Source of the DNA: Epichloe hybrida
Taxonomy: Eukaryota; Ascomycota; Sordariomycetes; Hypocreales; Clavicipitaceae
Assembly (NCBI GenBank): GCA_019022495.1
Contig: JAFEKR010000002.1
Span: 558,001-622,000, forward strand
Length of the DNA stretch: 64,000 nt
Reading direction: 5' to 3'
Below the pieces are notes generated by a model, which saw nothing but the letters and a program-made list of their open reading frames with translations, did not search any database and was not told where the DNA came from. Within the stretch, counting starts at the first letter, position 1. Each line of letters opens with the position of its first letter. The translations under genes and the position numbers were made by a program. Below, piece by piece: positions 22,674 through 33,447 of this stretch.

Positions 22674-23516
22674 CTATGTGTTCTTGACGACGCCGACCTT
22701 GGCGGCACGCAAGACGCGGCCGTTGAGCTTGAAGCCCTTTTGCTGCACGTGGAAGACGTGGTTGTTCTCCTTGTCGGGCTGGGGAGCCATAAAGGTGGCC
22801 TCGTGCTCGTTTGGGTTGAACTTTTCGCCTTCGGGGCTGAGACGCTCCAGGCCGTGCTTGGCGAGGGTCTGCATGAGGATTTTCTCGGTCATCTTGAGAC
22901 CGTCGTAGAGGTTGATGAGGTCCTGGGAGGCTTCGTCCTTGGCGGCGAGCTTCTCGGCGGGGACCATTGCGAGGGCGCGGTCGAGGTTGTCGACGCTCTC
23001 GATGAGGTCCTTTGCGAAGTTCTGGATGGCGAATTCTCGGGCCGTCTTGACTTCGCGCTGGGTGCGGTCTTGTAGGTTGCGGAAATCGGCGACGGTGCGC
23101 ATGCATTTGTCCTGTTATGCGGAGTCAGTTACCAAGTTCCAAATCACAGGTAACGATGGCCCTGGAAGCTTGCGAGGTCGTGTTTGACGAACCTTCCAAT
23201 CCCTGGCTTCAGCGTCCTTGGCCTCGAGGTTCTTTTTGACCTCGGCGAGAGCATCAGACTCGGCAGCAACCTCTTTTGGCTCAGCCTTCTCACCCTCAGC
23301 ATTCTCACCCTCAGCATTCTCACCCTCAGCCTTCTCACCCTCGGCTGGTGTCTCCTTGGCGTCGCTATACCACCGGGCGACGACAGGCTGTGCTGTTCTT
23401 GATGACCAGGCAGTAGGAGCATTCTGGAACCGAGTGCGCAGCATAGGCAGATTGGCTGCAAGGCGAGGAGCGGAGCGCAAAGCTCTAGAAGACGTAGACA
23501 AGGCCTGGCGCAACAT
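22674..23516 (-). CDS. MGE1: Mitochondrial GrpE, nucleotide exchange factor of mtHsp70
   Basis: It releases ADP from mitochondrial Hsp70 during protein import and folding. Exons: 23516-23193 and 23111-22674 (253 aa). Residues 1-50 form an Arg/Ser-rich presequence ending near VARWYSD. An acidic repeat region (EGEKAEGENAEG...) follows, encoded by four 15-bp units. The long GrpE helix is AEVKKNLEAKDAEARDWK|DKCMRTVADFRN, and the beta domain ends with LNGRVLRAAKVGVVKN, the family C-terminus. The gene is divergent from RPN6 with 589 bp between start codons. Confidence 0.95.
23281..23340. repeat. 15-bp minisatellite, four units, in the MGE1 coding region
   Basis: Four units of the form TCAGC[CA]TTCTCACCC differ at one base. 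They encode Glu-Gly-Glu-Lys/Asn-Ala pentapeptides just after the mitochondrial presequence. Confidence 0.9.
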
Positions 23517-24105
23517 TGTGGAATGTGGTATGGTGATGTTGTGAGGAAGCGGATAGTTCAATGGTAATCCGTAAGCATACAGTGAAATGGCTTGTCGGGA
23601 ATCAGAAAATTCGCGATGCCGAATGACGGAGGCAAAGGAGGGCAAAGGAGGCGGACTAACTACGGACCGCTCCTCCATCCATGCCAGGTCTCTGCCGGGG
23701 CAGGCGGCAAGGTGGGTGAGCCGCTTACTAATTATTTATTAGCCACAAATGGTTTGGTGGGCTGGCAGCTGCGGCACCTGGCCAGGCGGCTGTTGGCCTG
23801 CGACACGCGCGCTGTGGCAACCTGGCGGGCAGGGCAGCAGCAGCAGCAGCACAAGTTGTAAGCTGGATTTGACTCTTGCTTGCATCGCATCTGGTCAGGA
23901 GCTCCAGTCGTTTTCAATTGCTTCATCAGCATTGAATTCCGCCACCCCTTCGCAACACGCACATCGCTTTGCTAGTCCGCTGCAACAGCTGTCGGCACCT
24001 GCGTCTGGCAAGCAGCATCCTGTGACGGTTTTGTCCTCCACCAACTCTCGGCGCTCCCACGCAATCAAGTCGCTTCCTCACCACGGACACGCACAATCTC
24101 CAGAC
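23517..24105. promoter_or_regulatory. Shared divergent promoter of MGE1 and RPN6
   Basis: 589 bp between the two start codons. A CAG run at 23839-23851 lies in the middle. I could not find an exact proteasome-associated control element (GGTGGCAAA), so co-regulation is only suggested by position. Confidence 0.5.
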
Positions 24106-25538
24106 ATGGCGGCCGCCGACTCAAGCCGGCTCCAAGAAGCCCAGAAGCTGGCCAAGACAGACCCGCGAAAGGCCGAGGCCATCTACAAAGAAATCACTTC
24201 CAAGGCTCCTGCTGCCACATCCGACGCGGCCACTCGAGAGTATGAGTCGGCGTTGACTAGCTTGGGGGAGCTGTACCGAGATGAGAAGTAAGTGACGAGA
24301 CTCGCCCATGCTGCCTTGGAACAGCACCATGTACCGAGTAATCCGTGGATTTGGCCCAAATAAAACTAACAAAAACGCACAGGAAGGCACAAGAGTTGGT
24401 AGACCTTGTACGAGAGAGTCGTTCAGTATTGTCGTCCTTTGCCAAGGCGAAATCATCCAAGCTCGGTACGTCACCGCCAAAGTTTACAAGACATGATGAA
24501 AACAAATCACAACTGACTCCACCCACTGCAGTGCGACAACTCTTGGATCTCTTCAAAGAGATCCCCAACAGCACCGATACAGAGGTCTACATCACAAAGG
24601 ACTGTATCGAATGGGCCACGGCCGAGAGACGCGCCTTCCAGCGCCAGGATCTCGAGGTCCGCCTCGTCGCCCTTCACATGACCAAGCAAGCATACTACGA
24701 CGCGCTCACCCTCATCAACAGCCTCCTGCGTGAGCTGAAGAGGCTCGACGACAAGCTGCGGCTGGTTGAAGTCCAGCTCCTCGAATCAAGAGTGTACCAC
24801 GCCCTGGGCAACATCCCCAAAGCCCGTGCAGCTTTGACAACGGCGCGAACCAGCGCCGCGAGTGTCTACACCCCGCCGACGCTGCAAGCCAACCTCGACA
24901 TGCAGAGCGGTATGCTCCACGCCGAAGAAAAGGACTTCACCACGGCCTTTTCCTACTTCATCGAGGCGCTCGACGGCTACCACAGCCTGGACGAGAGCAC
25001 CAAGGCCCAGGCTGCGCTGCAGTACATGCTCCTCTGCAAGATCATGCTCAATCTCGCAGACGACGTCAACCAGCTCATGACGTCGAAGCAAGCCGTCAAG
25101 TATGCCGGCAAGAACCTCGAAGCCATGAAGGCCATTGCCAGGGCCCACTCCAACCGCTCCCTGGAGGAATACGAGCGTGCCCTGTCGGCCTACCGCTACG
25201 AGCTGGGCAGCGACGCCTTCATCCGCAACCACCTCCGCCGACTGTACGACGCCATGTTGGAGCAGAACCTCATCAAGATCATTGAGCCGTTTTCCCGCGT
25301 CGAGATCGACCATATCGCCAAGATGGTCGGCCTCGACACCCAGCAGGTGGAGAGGAAGCTATCGCAGATGATTCTCGACAAGATCATCATTGGTGTGCTG
25401 GACCAGGGAGCAGGCTGTCTGATCATTTACGACGAGACACACCGGGACGAGTCGTACGACGCCGCATTGGCAACAATTGATAAGCTGAGCGGTGTGGTGG
25501 ACGTTCTGTATACGAACCAGGCGTCCATGCTAGAGTAG
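24106..25538 (+). CDS. RPN6: 26S proteasome lid subunit Rpn6
   Basis: PCI-domain subunit that clamps the lid to the core particle of the 26S proteasome. Exons: 24106-24287, 24383-24465, 24532-25538 (423 aa, usual length). The N-terminal half is TPR-like helical repeats (RLVALHMTKQAYYDALTLIN, LLESRVYHALGNIPKARAAL, EKDFTTAFSYFIEALDGYHS). The PCI domain lies at about 240-400, with NHLRRLYDAMLEQNLIKIIE and SRVEIDHIAKMVGLDTQQVE, then KLSQMILDKIIIGVLDQGAG. The C-terminus ends in the short helix that packs in the lid bundle. The Rpn6 start follows a CA-rich leader. Confidence 0.96.
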
Positions 25539-25882
25539 ATGCAAAAGTATTATTATTTTTTCGCACTGTATCAAGTCGTGGTAGATATGGCGGTTAAGAA
25601 GGCCTTGTCCATGCATGCGCGCTTGTATCGTGATGACACTGTGAATTGATTGCCATTGAGTACTGTAATCAGTCGGTCATCGCTAATCAGACCTAACAAA
25701 GTGGTATCGTGAAACACAAAGAAGCGACCCAACACCGTATCCTAAACACCGCCCCAACAAACACGTTATCCACCTCGCACACAACATGTAAACCACATGC
25801 CCCAACGATGAATATACCAAAAGTAATTTCTTTCAAAAATAAAAACCATCATCATTGTCATTCCTGTTCCGTTGCGCCGCAG
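25539..25882. other. Intergenic region between convergent genes
   Basis: Shared 3' flank of RPN6 and the large AT-hook-like gene, with short A-rich stretches near 25835-25850. Nothing else recognised. Confidence 0.6.
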
Positions 25883-26782
25883 TCAATGGAACATGGGTCT
25901 CTGCTTCCGTTTCCTCTTCTGCTCGCCTAGTATCAGCGCGAACAACCTCTTTGCCAAGACACCTTCGTCCCACCCGCCTACTTCGGCTTTGAACGCATCC
26001 ACACAGTCTAGGTGCCATCGCTGCAGCGCCATGCTCTCCCCGTGGCTTTTAACCATCTTGCCGAGATACTTGTCTGCTCGTCGCGGGTATGGAATGGGGA
26101 AGGGCTGTCGCCGGCGGAGCTGGAGGAGCTCGTCGAGGAGGAGCCAGTGTCTGCGGGTCCAGGTTGTTTGGGAGAGTGGCCGGGCTGCCTGTGTTGGAAG
26201 GGGGGGTGCGTCTTCCATGGAGACGTCGTTGATGGAGCTGTTCTCCTTGTCGTCGTCTGGGTTTGGGGGGTCGAGGACGGGTTGATGGGAGAAGGGGTCG
26301 TGACGCGCGCGGGCTTGCTCGGCGGGCGAGAGGACGCTGCTTGTGAACTCGACGACTCGGCCGGGAGTATGGGGTTTCAGGGGGGACCGGAGAGCAGACT
26401 TGGTGGGAGACGCGTTCCTGGGAGGGAGAGGCCGGAGGAGAGGCCGGTGGAAATCAGAGGATGCTTCGCTGGCGTTGGACGTCTGCTGGGTCCAGCGGTG
26501 GATGTCCGCGAGGGAGAGCTGCATGCGGGGAGGGGTGACGGCTGCAGAGCGGTCGGAGGACGGCTGGAAGAAGGATTGACTGGTCTGTCGGGGCCGAGGT
26601 GCGAAGTTCTGCTTTCGCGCGTCAAGAGGCACGGAGATGTGCTCGGGCGTGGCTGGAGACGAGCATCTTTCAACCACGGGCGCTGCTGCTGGTTGCTGTT
26701 GCTGTGGCTGCAGCAGCAAAGGTGGCTCTTCTTCTTCTTCTTCTTCTTCTTCTTCTTCTTCTTCTTCTTGTTGTTTTTGTTC

Positions 26783-26821
<39 letters not shown>

Positions 26822-29800
26822 TCGTCGCGGTTGCGGTTGCGTCGGTGATGTAGCAACATCCGGTTGCCTCCGGCGAGCAGGCGAGAACAAATCACTTCTC
26901 GCACTGCTGTCAGGGCGAAACTCCTTCTGTGGGATTTGCGGAAACATGGAGCTCGTGGGGACCACTGGGGGTGCCCGTTGGGCCATGGACATCGGAGCCG
27001 GTGGTTCCTGCGTGGCAGGTTGTGACTTTTTTGGCATAAGCTTCTGGGCAAGCATACCAGGGATTGCTGCAGGAGAAGAGAAGAATGAAGACAGATCGAA
27101 TCGCTTGTCCTTGACAGCGGACGCGGGTGCTTGGGAAGCCTTCTTGGCTGCCTCTTCTTCCTCCTGCTGTCTTTGAGCGAGAAGCGAGTACTCGTCTGGC
27201 TCGCTGGACTGGGCAGCCTGGTCTTGGATACAACTCGGCTCTTCCGTCAAATGAGATAGGTCCGGCACCGACTGCGAAATCATCCGTGAAATTGCCGGTC
27301 GATGGATGCTTTTCTTGGTCCATGGACTCGGGATCGCGCCACGACGCTGATTACTTGGGGCGACGCGTTTGCCGAATGATTGTTGTCTCGGTGGGCGAGG
27401 AGTCTCACGCTGCGCCTCTAGTTCCCAGATGTCTGTATCATCATCCCGTATCTCCTGGTCAGCGTCCGCTTCCTCTCGGGGCTTGAGGCTCAGTTCCCGC
27501 GATGTCTCGTGTACAGGTTTGTGGAAGGCCTCGGGGTTCTTCTCCGCGAGATCGGGTCCTACTCCGTGCTCAGGTAGCCCAGCAGCCTCTCGTAACGAAT
27601 TGTCGCCTCGCAGATTTGGGCTGATGGGTCCCTCTCTGGCAACCCAGCTCATGGCCCCATCGCTCGGCGGCGTGACACGCATTGAGCTCGCTGGAGACTG
27701 TCGCAAAGGCGATCCTCCCTTGTCAATAGACGGCTCTACGCTGTGCCGAGCCGAGTTTTCAAAGGCAGCATCAGTGTGTGCATTCGTCGCAGCAAAGGGG
27801 TCAGGAGTCTCCTCTTGGGCAGGACTGTTCCGCTTTGCAGCAGCCGCAGCAGTATTGCGTGGCTGCAAGGGACTCCGACTCGTTCGACGACTAGTCTGGC
27901 TGTCTCGAGATCCGGTCCATGAATCCTTGCTTCCGGGCCGCCTGAAAGGACTTCCCAGCTGTTTTTCACGGCTCTCGGGAGATGGCGGATCCGAGGTGAT
28001 GCTCTGGAGGACTTGCCCTGCTCGAACAATTGCCGACAGGTGTGGCCGCACCGTTTTGCTCAGAGATGTTTCGTGTTGTAGCGACTGAGGTTCTTGCAAC
28101 GGCGAGGAGACTCGATTCAGAGGAGTCGCGTCGAACGATCGTCGAGTAAAGTCAATGGGTGCTACTGGTTGTCCAAGTTCGGGGTCAGGCTGGGGCTCTG
28201 TTCGAACAGTTGGATCATGAACATCTGCTTCTCCCTTGTCTTCCTCCCCTCTTTCCTCCTCCTCCTCCTCCTCCTCCTCCTCTTCTTCTTGCATATTGTC
28301 TTGCATTTCTTCATCCCCCAGTTCCTCATGCTCCATCTGGGCATGCTCCATTTGGTCGTCATCCTCCATCAGGTCATCTTCTGCCTGCTCAATCTCAAAT
28401 TCCTGTACTTCTTCATGTCGTTTTTCAGCAACAGGAAGGCGAGTATCTCCGATACGGCCAGGATACCTTGGTGAAGATGCAAGCCTGGACGAAGGTCGGA
28501 ATGAAGGCACAGGCTGTTCGGCAGCGAGGCGAGAATTGTCGTCAACTGGAAGCCTTGTTCTGCCATATCTTCTTCGACGTCCTCGGGGTCCTCCACCTCT
28601 TCAACCTCGGTCTCTTCCTGGAACATGTTGACTACATTCTCACCTCCTCCGGAGTCTTGTTGATCCCCCTCTGAGTCGACCATGTACTCTCCAACTTGGT
28701 AGTCTTTCAGGCTTTCATCTTCCTCTTCGTCCTCTTCATCAGCTACAAACAGGCTGGGCTCAGGATCGGCTGCCACTTCTGCTTGCGCTTCTGGCTCTGC
28801 TGGCTCTTCTCGATGAAAGGCCTCTTCAAGCGATTGGTTGTTTTCACTTCCATCATCAAATCCTTGGTCGACTTGAACGTCACTTGCGGCTTGTTCATGC
28901 TGAATCATGTCGGTCTCCATGTCGTCGTCTAATCCGTCCTGCTCGTGAACCATCTGTTTCTCACTCTTCTTGAGAACCTCGGCGGCGATACGAGGAAGGT
29001 CAGGATGGCGCACTTCCGCTTCTCCGTGTGTCGGGACAACCTCGATTTGCTCTTCTTGGGCCCCATCTTCTTCTGCTTCTGCCACCTCTCCTGAAGACTC
29101 GTCCTCATGTTGCATCGTCCCATTATCGGCCACATCTTCGTCTCGTGACTCGTCCAGCTGAGCTTGATCGCCCTCATTTTCCAAGTCATCATAGGTCATG
29201 TTGTCTTGCCGTCGCCGAGGCGTCGCTGCCGCCAACACAGCATCAGGAATTACGGAGAAGGAATCCTCGAAAGATTCTGGCTGCCCTTCTTCCGGATGAC
29301 TTGCATTTCGAAGGTACTGATGAAACTGCGGCAACGCGGGAGAGTCGGTGGTTGGGTTCGTCTTCGCAAACGTCGCTTCTTCTGCCTGGATCGCGCTGTA
29401 TTTCAAGACACGATGCCTGAGGGGCGATGAGTTCACACCCTTGCGTGGACTGCGAGACCATTTGGGGCTCGGGCGTTCATTAGGCGGCGACGAAGATTGT
29501 CGCGCGGTTGTAGACTCTCTTCTTGAAGGGAGCTGTTCTCGGGGCATTCCCGGTGGTTGTTCTTCCCCCTCTTCCTCTACCGTATCGGGCTCTGCAGGCT
29601 GCGCGATAGTCATCAGGTCAGGCAGGTCACGAAGATGGGCTGCGTCAGCATCGTTTTCGGGGTCGCCTTCATCAGCACCTTGCCTTAGGGCCTCTAGTGT
29701 ATTATTGATGATGAGACTAGTCTCCTCTCCAAACTCCTGATGCGTGACTGGATGGACAGAGCTGTTGAAGTCTGGGTGTAAAGACTGTATTGACTCCATA

Positions 29801-30972
29801 AATATCATACTGAAGTCCTCGCCGTGTGCAATGGTGTCATATGCTGACGGTTCCATCGTGGCAGGAGAGCCTGCATCACGCAGTAGCTCATTAGTGGATG
29901 ACCCATCACTTTCAGCCCCTGCCAAATCACCATAGCCGTAACCATCATAGTCACCCGCTTGTGAGGTCTCAATTTCTTGTTGCTGGTCACCCAAGTGGGT
30001 GAGGGCGCCGGGTGCGAAATGAGGTGATGATTGAGGGTGAGGTATCTCATCTCTAGTCCAAGCTGGGGCTTTTGGCGTGGCCTCGTTCGATATCGATGCC
30101 ATCCAGATATCGGAATCTGGCTCTACCGGACCCCCAGTAGCAGGAGACGGAGACGAAGGCGCCGCAGCCCGGTCGGTGGCTTCGGTCGCATCGCCGTCTG
30201 TTGATTCTGATGGAGCTCTCACAAGGTCAACCTCGTCATCGCTAGTGACAGGAGGTAGCTGTGTCGTGTCGAGATTGATATCGCCAACTTCGCCTGCAAG
30301 CTCGAGCAGTTCGTCCGGCGCAAGCGCTTGCCGCCTCCGCCTCCCCCTTCTCGCTGTTGATGCTCGTGGCGTGACATCTGTTCCTACTTTGGTAGAGGCC
30401 GCAGTGTTCGGGGTCTTGCGCGGGCGAAGGTTTCTTTTTGGTGTGGGTGTCGTTCGCACGCTGGGTTCGGACTGCGGCTCTCCGTCGTCTTGGCTCGCCA
30501 TCGTCCTCGCGCGGCGAGGTGTCCTCTTGACAAGCGTGGCTGCGCGCCTTTTTGTCCCCGCGCCTGGCATGGGAGTTCCATTGGACTTTCGTTGACGGCC
30601 TCGGGCCCTGGGAGTTGTCGCGTCCTCCGGCTTTTCCTCTCTTGACTCGCGAAGAGGAACGGTCGTCGTGGTAGTTCGGCGTCTCAGTTGGCGCGCAGGT
30701 GTTGATGAGGCCGACGCAGGTGACTGGAATAACTTGCGCCTGGCGCTGCTGCCAACATTGTCATCCCCATCCAACTGAGCTGTGGTGCGCAGCCTCTTGG
30801 ACGAGGTTCCATCGCCGACTTGTAGCTCGACCATCTGCTTTCGGGGCGAGCCGTCGAGAGATACAAGACGTTGGGATGACTGACTGCGAGTGACACGACG
30901 AGTCGCAGACGACGGGGATTGCGAAGCCGGTTCTGCCATTGTCGAATCATTGAGAGGATCCGGCGATGACAT
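25883..30972 (-). CDS. Large acidic nuclear protein with AT-hook-like motifs
   Basis: A protein of about 1,663 aa; exons 30972-28644 and 28545-25883. The 98-nt intron (donor GTGAGAAT, acceptor CTTCCAG) was placed because the frame changes there and both sides look coding. The N-terminal ~200 residues are basic with RGR/RPR cores (ARGRQRKSNG, LRPRKTPN, RRGRRRRQ) like AT-hooks. The middle is acidic and disordered, with Glu/Asp-rich blocks and short SPLR-type repeats. Near the C-terminus a poly-Gln run abuts a poly-Glu run. The last ~100 residues are folded-looking: WTRRHWLLLDELLQLRRR, then GKMVKSHGESMALQRWHLDC and LAKRLFALILGEQKRKRK. Composition suggests a chromatin-associated protein; function unknown. 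Proteins annotated only as AT-DNA-binding in related fungi may be homologues (inference). Confidence 0.82.
26728..26818. repeat. Adjacent CTT(14) and CTG(11) triplet repeats in a coding region
   Basis: CTT units at 26728-26769 and CTG units at 26786-26818. On the coding strand these are CAG (Gln) followed by GAA (Glu), in frame, with a short Gln/Lys spacer. A second in-frame CTC/CTT run (Glu) lies at about 28254-28290. Confidence 0.92.
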
Positions 30973-31821
30973 GTTGTGGCGCGCAGCCGTTGTGATGGAA
31001 ATGGATACCGCACTCCCGATCGCAACTTTTTTTTTTTTTTTTGCTTTTTTTTTTGTTGTCTCGCGTGCCTTTTGTTTGGCTCAAATGACGCACTTGGGTC
31101 CCGTTAGACGTGTATTACGCGTGGTGCCGTCGGTGGTGGACATGGAATGCATAGCCCACGAAATATGGAGTACGGAGTACAGATCCGTATGTAGCCCGTA
31201 CAAAAGATACAACGCCGTTGCGCGCGGCTAACTGCGTATTACACGGGGTCGTGAACAGGCAACATGGGGTTGGTTGTCTCGCGGCATGGATGGAGGAGGC
31301 CTTGCTAATTTTGTTTACTTGAATCCCTGTCAGGACTAGCGCCTACATAATGTAGTCAGGTCGGTCTGCTCCGCAATTATAGTTCTTCCGTGCCCCGCTT
31401 TCCAGGGCCAGTCACATGCGTGGCAGCAGCTGGCAGCTGGCGGCTGTCACAGGCCCAAAGGCTTGACGGTCTGTCGGGCAAGGTGCGGGCTGCGGAATCG
31501 CACGGAACACGGAGGATAATGATTTCATTACGGCCACAGAAAGGCCAAACAGACTACCTCGGCTCACACTACCAGGGGGGGGGGGGGGTTGCAGCTCTTC
31601 CTCGATTGACTCTCCAGATCTTGATTTAATACTAAACCTTCCCGCTGGCCCAGGGGGAGTTGTTGTCGTTCCTCGCTCCACCGTGTAGCAATAATAAGCA
31701 ACAAGTCGTCTTCCTGGTCCTCGGTCTCGGTCTCGGTCTCGCTTTCGCATCACGTCACATCGCATCGCATCGAATCGCATCGCATCGCATCTCATCTCAT
31801 CTTCCCCACAAGACGCGCACA
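30973..31821. promoter_or_regulatory. Divergent promoter of the AT-hook-like gene and PMP47
   Basis: About 850 bp. T homopolymers at 31027-31057, a TACGGAGTAC copy at 31171-31180, a G homopolymer near 31576-31588, and a CATCG/CATCT pentamer array at about 31752-31801 directly upstream of the PMP47 start. No gene. Confidence 0.55.
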
Positions 31822-32951
31822 ATGGCCACCAAGACGCCAATCCCGCAAAACGACAATGTCGCCCACGCCCTCGCCGGCGCAGGCGGTGGTATTTTGTCCA
31901 TGGTGTTGACGTACGAAACTCTCACGATCCCTCTTGCAATCACGTCACGTCACCTCACGTCACCTCACGTCCCTGATTGGATGCGCGCGCAGCCCGCTTA
32001 CATTGCCAGCTACACAGATACCCCCTCATCACGCTGTCCACCCGTGCCCAGGTCGAGTCCAAGAAGGCCGAGAGCAAGTTCATCGACGCCGTGCAGAGCA
32101 TCGTCGCGCGCGAGGGAGTCGCCGGCCTGTACTCGGGCATCAGCTCGGCCCTCTTCGGCATCAGCGTCACCAACTTCGTCTACTACTACTGGTACGAGTG
32201 GACGCGGTCCTTTTTCGAAAAGGCCGCCGCGACGGCCGGCCGCGCCAGCAAGAAGCTCACCACCGTCGAGTCCATGATGGCCGGTGCCATTGCCGGCTCG
32301 GCCACCGTCATCATCACCAACCCCATCTGGGTCGTCAACACGCGCGTCACCACGCGCCAGAAGCACTCCGAGGCCGACCTCGAGGCTGGCAAGCCGCCGG
32401 CCCCGACGCCCTCCACCATGGGCACCCTCATGTCCCTCCTCCGCAAGGAGGGGCCCCGGGCCCTGTTCTCCGGCGTGCTGCCGGCCTTGGTCCTCGTCAT
32501 CAACCCCATTCTCCAGTACACCCTCTTTGAGCAGATGAAGAATGCCGTGGAGAAGCGGAGAAAGGTGACTCCCGCCACGGCCTTCTTCCTCGGCGCGCTC
32601 GGCAAGCTGTTTGCCACGTCGGTGACGTACCCTTACATCACCGTCAAGAGCCAGATGCATGTCGCTGGCAGCCACAGCGGCAAGAAGGAGGGTATGAGCG
32701 AGACTCTGAGCAGAGTGATTCGCGAGGAGGGCTACGCTGGTCTCTACAAGGGTATGTTCAGTCGTTGGCCAAGGGCCCCGAAAGGGCCTCGATTCCTTTC
32801 ATCTTTCTTTCCTTGTTTGAAACTAAAGCATTGAATAATAGGTATCGGCCCCAAAGTCTCCCAGAGCGTCTTGACTGCTGCTTTCCTGTTTGCCTTCAAG
32901 GATGCTCTGTACGAGCAGACTGTCCGTTTCCGCATGGGCCGCAAAGCTTAG
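31822..32951 (+). CDS. PMP47: Peroxisomal adenine nucleotide carrier (PMP47 type)
   Basis: A mitochondrial-carrier-family protein of the peroxisomal membrane that brings ATP in for fatty-acid activation. Exons: 31822-31910, 32018-32751, 32842-32951 (310 aa). Three carrier repeats are visible: YPLITLSTRAQ, NPIWVVNTRV and YPYITVKSQM. Each is followed by an EG-x-LYxG-type segment (EGVAGLYSGISSALFG, EGPRALFSGVLPAL, EGYAGLYKGIGPKV). The YPLITLSTRAQ form of the first signature is characteristic of the PMP47/PXN branch, not of mitochondrial members. Introns keep frame. Confidence 0.93.
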
Positions 32952-33447
32952 TTGCCTCAACGCTTTGCCATTTACTGTCCGTGCAAAATCGGATCGTGAC
33001 GATGACATGGGGGGGTTAACCGAGTTGTATTTCCGCTGCGCTGCGCCGCGCCGCGCACATTGCAAATTAGCGACGCGAGATGCTTGAAACCCCGTGAAAC
33101 TGTGCAGGAAGGGAAGGCCAAGGAAGAATTTTCCTTTCGGAATTCCTCTCGGTACAGCTGCTATGGATGATGGCGGACCGTGTATGAAAAAAAAAAATGC
33201 AAGCAAGCGAGATGAGGAAATTGAAATGACGGAAAACAAGCCAAGTCAAGTCAAGCGCGCGATGGCTGTTTTTAGGGATGTGATGCCTTCCTTTGGCGAC
33301 AAGTAGATCTGTATATACCATGGTAACAGACAGATTTTCGTCATCTTATCAATTTAGTTTTATAGGTTTTTTTTTGGGGGGGGGGGTTTTTTTTGAGTGA
33401 GAGAGAGAGAGAAAAGCGAACCCCGCTGCCGCTGTATAAACTACTCA
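32952..33447. other. Intergenic region between convergent PMP47 and NAA35
   Basis: Contains GCGC-rich sequence near 33040-33056, an A run at 33187-33197, and T/G/GA simple repeats at 33366-33414. No gene is supportable. Confidence 0.6.

Noticed and set aside
24786..25313. 175-codon minus-strand frame
   Set aside because: Antisense shadow of RPN6; valine- and leucine-rich composition from GC-rich third positions.
26599..27176. Plus-strand Leu-, Ser- and Cys-rich frames
   Set aside because: They are the complement of the CAG and GAA repeats in the AT-hook-like gene.
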